Assembly (NCBI GenBank): GCA_036563645.1
Contig: DATCMA010000037.1
Location: 62,001-126,000, forward strand
Direction of reading: 5' to 3'
DNA from: DATCMA01 sp036563645
Lineage (GTDB): Bacteria > Actinomycetota > Actinomycetes > Mycobacteriales > Micromonosporaceae
Length of the DNA: 64,000 bases
A program made the position numbers and the translations under genes. Shown piece by piece: positions 59,196 through 64,000 of this stretch. The notes under the pieces are model-generated. The model had not been told where the DNA came from and made no database searches. It saw only the letters and a list, made by a program, of their open reading frames with translations. The number at the start of each line of letters is the position of its first letter. Positions within the stretch are counted from its first letter, which is position 1.

Positions 59196-60458
59196 TCAGC
59201 ACAGACACGCCGGCAACCAGTTCAGCGGCTGAACCGGCGTGCCGTTGAGCCGCACCTCGAAGTGGAGGTGGTAGCCGGTTGAGGCCCCGGTCGTGCCGAC
59301 CCGGCCGATGACCTGGCCCGCGCGCACCTGCTGACCCACCTGCACGTTGATCGCTGACTGGTGGGCGTAGCAGGTGCTCAACCACTGGCCGTTGTAGCGG
59401 CCGTGGCTGATGCACGTGAAGTTGCCGTACCCGCCGTTCCAGCCAGCCCACACCACCGTGCCGTCGGCGGCGGCGTAGATTGGGGCGCCGCCAGGCGCCG
59501 CGATGTCGATGCCGTCGTGCTGCTGCCAGACGTGGTAGTACGGGTCGTACCGCATACCGAAGTCGCTGGACTTCCACCCTTTGGTGGGCATGAGCAGCCG
59601 CGCGCCCGGTTGCCACGACGGTGCCGATCCGCTTTGGTTCTTGCGCTGCTGCTGGGCTTCCCAGGCGGCGAGTTGCCGCGCGATGCGGGCCGCTTCCTCC
59701 TTGGCCCGCTGGTAGCGCGCGAGACTGGCCTCGCGCTCCTGCTCCGCGACGTCGAGCGCCGACTGCCGTTCGTCGATGAGCGCTTGCACCGCCGCGGCCG
59801 CGGCCTCCGCCTCCGCCTGTGCCCGCTTGGCGTCTTCGAGCGCCTGTTCCGCCGCGGCCTGGGCTTCCGCCGCCTCGCGCTGCTTGAGGGCGGCCTCGTT
59901 CTCGGTTCGCTTGGCCGCCATCCGAGCCGCGAGGAGCTCGTCCAGGGCCGCCTGTTCGCTCGCCATGACCCGCTCGAAGTAGCCGAAGCGCTCCGCGAGC
60001 TCGAGGGGGGTACGCGCGTCGATCAACACGTTCATCGTGACGAGGCCGCTGCCCTTGTAGTTCGCGGTGACGAAGGAACCGACCCGCTCACGGGCCTGCT
60101 GGACCCGCCGCTCCGACTCCTGGTAGCGCTGCTGGGCCTGGTGGAGCGCCATCTGGGCCTCGGCCGCCTTGCGCCGCGCGGTATTCGCCGCCGCCTCGGC
60201 GGCGGCGACTCGCCCTCGGGCCTCCGCCACCCGGCTTTGCGCAGCCGGCAGGGCCGCGGTCGCGGCTGCGAGGCGCCGGGCGGCCGCCTGCGCGCGTTCC
60301 GTGGCGCTCTCCAAGATTGCCGAGGCCTTGGCGACTTCCGCGTCGATGCGTGCCTTGTCGTCGCGGGGATCCGCCTGGACGGGCGCCGATGGCAGCGCGA
60401 CCATCGCCACCGCCATAGCGATCACGAGGGCCAGCGGCATGCGCCGGTGCGAGCCCAC
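59196..60458 (-). CDS. Secreted coiled-coil M23 peptidase (FtsEX partner, EnvC-like)
   Basis: A 420-aa exported protein. A signal peptide (PLALVIAMAVAMVALPSAPVQA) precedes about 240 residues of alanine/glutamate-rich coiled coil. A C-terminal LytM/M23 domain follows, with zinc ligands in QHDGIDIAAPGG (HxxxD) and GYHLHFEV (HxH). The motifs for an active metallopeptidase are intact. The coiled-coil plus M23 layout and the adjacent ftsEX genes match EnvC/RipC-type proteins that split or activate splitting of peptidoglycan under FtsEX control. A strong terminator separates it from ftsX, so it has its own promoter. Confidence 0.92.
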   Translation of the reverse strand: MGSHRRMPLALVIAMAVAMVALPSAPVQADPRDDKARIDAEVAKASAILESATERAQAAARRLAAATAALPAAQSRVAEARGRVAAAEAAANTARRKAAEAQMALHQAQQRYQESERRVQQARERVGSFVTANYKGSGLVTMNVLIDARTPLELAERFGYFERVMASEQAALDELLAARMAAKRTENEAALKQREAAEAQAAAEQALEDAKRAQAEAEAAAAAVQALIDERQSALDVAEQEREASLARYQRAKEEAARIARQLAAWEAQQQRKNQSGSAPSWQPGARLLMPTKGWKSSDFGMRYDPYYHVWQQHDGIDIAAPGGAPIYAAADGTVVWAGWNGGYGNFTCISHGRYNGQWLSTCYAHQSAINVQVGQQVRAGQVIGRVGTTGASTGYHLHFEVRLNGTPVQPLNWLPACLC

Positions 60459-60549
60459 GGGACAAGCCTCCCCTCACGCCAAGAGAGGTCTACTCCCGTC
60501 ATATCGGCCACAGACGCGAAAAAGTACCGCTATACGCCGCAAAAGTTAG

Positions 60550-60588
60550 AAAAGCCACCCATCGGAGGGCCGCCGATGGGTGGCTTTT
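60550..60588. terminator. Bidirectional rho-independent terminator after ftsX
   Basis: AAAAGCCACCCATCGG and CCGATGGGTGGCTTTT form a perfect 16-bp stem with a 7-base loop and A/T-rich ends that supply a T-run on either strand. It lies 37 bases beyond the ftsX stop. Confidence 0.92.
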
Positions 60589-60624
60589 CCCAGAATGAGC
60601 GATTTCTGACGACCGTACGCGCGC

Positions 60625-61500
60625 TCACACCCGCAGGTAGAACCGGAGGGTGATCCACGCGGTGATCGCGCTGACCAGCGCACCCGTCCCCGCCATGACC
60701 GGGAACATGAGCAGAACTTCTTTCCACAGCAGGGGCGTGAGCAGGTCAGTCAAGTCCCGCAGCGCGCCATCGAGCAAGAAGATCTTGGCCAGAGCGAGCG
60801 CGCCAAAGCCGAGAATCGCGCCGATCAATCCCGCGACGACCGCCTCGAGGACGAACGGAGCCTGGATAAACCAGTTGGACGCCCCAACCAGCTTCATCAC
60901 GGCGACCTCGCGGCGCTTGCTGTACGCCGCTACCTGGATCGTGTTCCCCACCAGCAGGAGCGCGGCGAAGGCCATGACGAGCGCGATCACCGCCGCGAGA
61001 CTCTGAATTGCGTTGAGGATCTTAAATATCTTCTCCAGCAGTCGCCGCTGGTCGATGATTTCGTCGATCCCCTCGGCGTCCTTGTACTTCTCAAAAATCT
61101 GGTTGTACTGCGTCGGGTCTTTGAGCTTGACGCGGAACGACTGCGGAAGCTGCTCCGGCTTGACGGCGTTGACCAGCTCCGGCGCGTCTCGATAGAGCTC
61201 TTTGAACTTGTTGTAGGCCATCTCCCGGGTCTCGAAGAGAACCTCCCGGACCAAGGGATCGGCCCTCAGCTCGGCGTCGAGCGCGGCACGCCGCTCCTCG
61301 GTGATCTCGTCATCGAGGAAGATCGCGACGTTCAGCTCGCCGTAGTACTGCTCCTTCATCTTGTTGACCTGCAGGTACATCAGGCCACTCGCGCCGAGCA
61401 TGCTCAGCGAGACCGCCATCGTAATGATCATGGCGATCGTCATGGTCACGTTGCGCCACAGCCCGAGCACCACCTCGGACAGGACGTATTTCGCGCGCAT
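60625..61500 (-). CDS. ftsX: Cell-division protein FtsX
   Basis: FtsX (291 aa) is the membrane half of the FtsEX complex. The order is a first helix (MTIAMIITMAVSLSMLGASGLMY region), an extracellular loop of about 130 residues with NVAIFLDDEITEE and VLFETREMAYNKF, and three C-terminal helices with SKRREVAVMKLVGASNWFI, the typical regulatory loop. It transmits ATP-driven changes from FtsE to a periplasmic or extracellular hydrolase, here presumably the M23 protein. The start is 77 bases after the ftsE stop. Confidence 0.96.
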   Translation of the reverse strand: MRAKYVLSEVVLGLWRNVTMTIAMIITMAVSLSMLGASGLMYLQVNKMKEQYYGELNVAIFLDDEITEERRAALDAELRADPLVREVLFETREMAYNKFKELYRDAPELVNAVKPEQLPQSFRVKLKDPTQYNQIFEKYKDAEGIDEIIDQRRLLEKIFKILNAIQSLAAVIALVMAFAALLLVGNTIQVAAYSKRREVAVMKLVGASNWFIQAPFVLEAVVAGLIGAILGFGALALAKIFLLDGALRDLTDLLTPLLWKEVLLMFPVMAGTGALVSAITAWITLRFYLRV

Positions 61501-61577
61501 CGGGGTTCCTTCCGGATCTCCGCGGGAGTGGTGGTCGTCAGATCACGGCGGGCCGCCGGCAGCGGCTGCGGCGAGGA

Positions 61578-62258
61578 CTAGCCGTAGACACCGCGAGGCT
61601 GGTCGCGAACGATGCGCCCACTCTCAATTTCAATGACGCGCCGACGCATCTGATTCACGATGTTCGAGTCGTGAGTGACCATGACGACGGTCGTGCCCGT
61701 CCGGTTGATGCGGTCCAGCAGGCGCATGATTTCGATCGACGTGTCCGGGTCGAGGTTACCGGTCGGCTCGTCAGCGAGCAGGATGAGGGGTCGGTTGACG
61801 AAGGCCCGGGCGATCGCGACCCGCTGCTGCTCACCACCGGAGAGCTCATGCGGGTATCGATGTTCCTTACCCCCGAGGCCAACGAGCTCCAACACCTCTG
61901 GGACGACTCGGCGCGCCACCGCCTTGGTCTTGCCGATCACCTCGAGCGCGAACGCGACGTTCTCGTAGGCGGTGCGGTTCGGCAGTAGGCGGAAGTCCTG
62001 GAAGACGCATCCGATAGACCGCCGGAACTGCGGGATCCGCCAGGACCGAAGGGAGGTCACGTCCTTGTTGTTGACGTACACCTTGCCCTTCGTCGGCGTG
62101 ATCTCGTGCAACAGCAGCTTGATGATCGTCGACTTGCCGGACCCAGACGGACCGATGAAGAAGACGAACTCGCCTTTGTCGATCGAGACCGAGACGTTGT
62201 CGAGCGCGGGCCGCGACGCCTTTGGATACGTCTTAGTGACGTTCTCAAGCCGAATCAC
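61578..62258 (-). CDS. ftsE: Cell-division ATP-binding protein FtsE
   Basis: FtsE (226 aa) is the ABC-type ATPase of FtsEX. Walker A GPSGSGKST, Q-loop FQDFRLL, signature ELSGGEQQRVAIARA, Walker B LILLADEPTGNLD and the H-loop VMVTHDSNIV are intact. The GTG at 62258 (VIRLENVTKTYP) fits the family start; an upstream in-frame ATG at 62300 would add 14 residues. The spacer of 288 bases to prfB holds the promoter. Confidence 0.96.
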   Translation of the reverse strand: MIRLENVTKTYPKASRPALDNVSVSIDKGEFVFFIGPSGSGKSTIIKLLLHEITPTKGKVYVNNKDVTSLRSWRIPQFRRSIGCVFQDFRLLPNRTAYENVAFALEVIGKTKAVARRVVPEVLELVGLGGKEHRYPHELSGGEQQRVAIARAFVNRPLILLADEPTGNLDPDTSIEIMRLLDRINRTGTTVVMVTHDSNIVNQMRRRVIEIESGRIVRDQPRGVYG

Positions 62259-62546
62259 GGGTCGTGAGTCTACGCGGTGTAACCGAAAGGCCAAGTCCAC
62301 TATGAGGTGCTATGGGTGGAATGCCGGAAACGTCCTAGAGGTCTGTGTTCCACGACCCCCCGCACGCCAGCCGCCACCCTGGCCCGGTGACCGGCTCCGC
62401 TCACGCGCCCTGAGCAAGGCAAACGCCGACGTCTATCGATCGCACGCCGACGCCGCGGCCCACGCGCGCGTCGTCCGCCAGCCCGGTCGCCCCGCTCCCC
62501 GGGGCGACCCCACGATCACGAATCGATCTCGTCCGCTGCGCGGCGA

Positions 62547-63668
62547 TTACGCTGCGTTATTGGCCATCTGCTGGCGCTTGCGCCACCGGATGCCCGCCTC
62601 GATGAAGGCGTCCAGCTCGCCGTCGAAGACCGCTGCCGGATTGCCGGTTTCGACCTCGGTGCGCAGGTCCTTGACCATCTGGTACGGGTGCAGCACGTAC
62701 GACCGCATCTGGTCGCCCCAGGAACCGGCGGCATCGGCCTTCAGGCCGTTCATCTTCGCCTGCTCCTCCTGCCGCTTCCGCTCCAGCAGTCGGGCCTGCA
62801 GCACCTTCATCGCCGTCGCCTTGTTCTGGAGCTGGGACTTCTCGTTCTGGCAGGTCACCACGATGCCCGTCGGCAGGTGGGTGATCCGCACCGCCGAGTC
62901 GGTGGTGTTGACGCTCTGCCCACCCGGGCCGGAGGAGCGGAAGACGTCCACCCGGATCTCGTGCTCCGGGATCTCGATGTGGTCAGTCTGCTCCACCACC
63001 GGGAGCACCTCGACCCCGGCGAAGCTGGTCTGCCGGCGCCCTTGGTTGTCGAACGGGCTGATCCGCACCAATCGGTGGGTGCCGGCCTCCGCGCACAAGG
63101 TCCCGTAGGCGTACGGTGCCTTGACCGCGAAGGTGGCCGACTTCAGCCCGGCCTCCTCGGCGTACGAGGTCTCGTACACCTCCGTCGGGTAGCCGTGCCG
63201 CTCCGCCCAGCGCAGGTACATCCGCAGCAGCATCTCGGCGAAGTCGGCCGCATCCACACCGCCGGCGCCGGCCCGAATCGCCACCAGTGCCTCCCGCGAG
63301 TCGTACTCGCCGGAGAGCAGGGTGCGGACCTCAACCTCGCTAATGGCCTTGCGCAGCTCAGCCGCCTCAGCCCTGACCTCGTTGATCGTGCTGGTGTCGC
63401 CCTCGGCCTCCGCCATTTCCAGGAGGAGGATGGCGTCGTCCAGCCGACTCCGCAGCTTCTCTACCTTCGAGAGCTCGGCGTTGAGGTGCGACAGCTGCGA
63501 GGTCACCTTCTGCGCGCGCTCCTGGTCGTTCCACAGACCAGGGTCGGCGGCAGCCTGCTCCAGCTCCGCCTTCTCGCGCCGCATCTTGTCGAGATCAAGC
63601 ACTGACTCGACGCCACGGAGGGTAGCGTCGAGTTGCTTGAGCTGTTCAGCGAGGTCGACAGCGGTCAC
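62547..63668 (-). CDS. prfB: Peptide chain release factor 2
   Basis: RF2 (373 aa) ends translation at UGA and UAA. The stop-codon recognition tripeptide lies in VRISPFDNQGRRQTSF (SPF), and the catalytic GGQ in FRSSGPGGQSVNTTDSAVRITHLP. The N-terminal helical domain and GAGGVDAADFAEMLLRMYLRWAERHGY are normal. The GTG at 63668 (VTAVDLAEQLKQLDATL) matches the family start. No programmed frameshift site is needed or seen: the frame is continuous. Confidence 0.96.
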   Translation of the reverse strand: MTAVDLAEQLKQLDATLRGVESVLDLDKMRREKAELEQAAADPGLWNDQERAQKVTSQLSHLNAELSKVEKLRSRLDDAILLLEMAEAEGDTSTINEVRAEAAELRKAISEVEVRTLLSGEYDSREALVAIRAGAGGVDAADFAEMLLRMYLRWAERHGYPTEVYETSYAEEAGLKSATFAVKAPYAYGTLCAEAGTHRLVRISPFDNQGRRQTSFAGVEVLPVVEQTDHIEIPEHEIRVDVFRSSGPGGQSVNTTDSAVRITHLPTGIVVTCQNEKSQLQNKATAMKVLQARLLERKRQEEQAKMNGLKADAAGSWGDQMRSYVLHPYQMVKDLRTEVETGNPAAVFDGELDAFIEAGIRWRKRQQMANNAA

Positions 63669-63731
63669 AACCACCAAGAATACGTCGTCGGCTCCGAGGC
63701 GCCGGCGCACCTCCCGGTGACCCAACCGCCG

Positions 63732-63746
63732 GGCCGGCAGCCGGCC
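63732..63746. terminator. Short GC-rich hairpin after the PadR-like gene
   Basis: GGCCGG and CCGGCC around a 3-base loop lie seven bases after the stop of the gene at the window edge. It is short and lacks a T-run, so its role is uncertain. Confidence 0.3.
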
Positions 63747-63752
63747 GGGCCG

Positions 63753-64000
63753 CTAGTCGACCGGCAGGTTCTTCAGCCAGGACAGCGCGGCCCGGTGGTA
63801 CGCGACCGCGAACTCCAACGCGGCCGCCCCGTACGTGTCTCCGGCCTTCCTCGCCTCTTTCGCCTGCTCCCGGACGGCGGCGAGCGCCGCGGTGTGGTGC
63901 TCGGTAGCCTGCTGCTGCAGGATGCGCAGCTGGTCTCCCGAGTGCAGCTCCCCAAAGGCGATCCGCAGGGCAACGGGGTTGCGTAACGCGTCGCGGCCCG
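63753..64000 (-). CDS. PadR-like transcriptional regulator, C-terminal part (partial)
   Basis: I translated the edge-truncated minus-strand frame by hand. The last 82 codons read ...RNPVALRIAFGELHSGDQLR, a helical ATEHHTAALAAVREQ segment, and a terminal FAVAYHRAALSWLKNLPVD before TAG at 63753-63755. The helical pattern and the HRAALSWLKNLP ending match the C-terminal dimerisation domain of PadR-family repressors; the DNA-binding domain lies beyond base 64000. It is upstream of prfB on the same strand. Confidence 0.6.
   Translation of the reverse strand, partial: GRDALRNPVALRIAFGELHSGDQLRILQQQATEHHTAALAAVREQAKEARKAGDTYGAAALEFAVAYHRAALSWLKNLPVD

Noticed and set aside
63500..63668. Programmed +1 frameshift in prfB
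   Set aside because: The RF2 frame is continuous through the N-terminal region with no in-frame stop.
1..64000. CRISPR arrays, prophage or complete insertion sequences
   Set aside because: No regularly spaced direct repeats, phage structural genes or transposase with intact catalytic triad and terminal repeats were seen.

Overview
The window is a high-GC chromosomal segment of an actinobacterium. Supporting signs are very high third-position GC, GTG/TTG starts, many 1-4 bp overlapping stop/start pairs, the gene order argS-lysA-hom-thrC, and the order prfB-ftsE-ftsX-(M23 peptidase)-smpB-ssrA. The hemicellulose genes (GH67, GH39 and their ABC importer) suggest a plant-biomass-degrading, perhaps thermophilic, member near Actinopolymorphaceae/Propionibacteriales. 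That placement is inference from gene content only.

Layout: 1-5 kb is an amino-acid/tRNA-charging operon on the minus strand (argS, lysA, hom, thrC; thrC is cut by the window edge). 5-7.5 kb holds a DUF3105/DUF305 pair, an IS630-derived remnant gene and tRNA-Arg(CCG). 7.6-17.7 kb is a xylan-oligosaccharide locus: GH67 alpha-glucuronidase, a YesL-like membrane protein, GH39 beta-xylosidase, a lipoprotein binding protein, two permeases and a LacI regulator, with palindromic operator candidates in the divergent promoter region. 17.8-20.9 kb is a translationally coupled DUF4956-VTC-CotH operon. 21.5-25 kb is a GT4 glycosyltransferase coupled to a GH-like amylo-alpha-1,6-glucosidase.

26-40 kb is a cell-surface region. 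It has a PilZ protein and an EAL-DICT protein (c-di-GMP effector and phosphodiesterase). It also has a MatAB-like exopolysaccharide locus whose two genes appear broken or altered: a likely frameshift in the matA-like gene and an in-frame TGA near the start of the matB-like gene. The most striking unit lies between these: a tightly overlapping six-gene minus-strand operon (34637 to 27940). It encodes a small secreted protein with a C-terminal sorting-type tail, a PIG-L deacetylase, a BcsA-like GT2, an exosortase fused to an ATP-grasp ligase, a UDP-GlcNAc 2-epimerase and a HAD phosphatase. I read this as a candidate undescribed single-cargo exosortase/surface-glycan system.

40-54 kb carries further poorly described operons. 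One is a Ycf46-like AAA ATPase cluster with a DUF2997 protein, a helix-hairpin-helix membrane protein and a small radical-SAM activase-like protein. Another encodes a Cas4/AddB-like Fe-S protein, an unknown protein and an SF1 helicase. There is also a YibE/F membrane protein and a UvrD-type helicase with a RelE-like N-terminal domain. 54-64 kb is housekeeping: tRNA-Ala(GGC), YqgE, tmRNA, SmpB, an M23 amidase-activator-like peptidase, FtsX, FtsE, RF2 and the end of a PadR-like regulator. No CRISPR array, rRNA or intact insertion sequence was seen.
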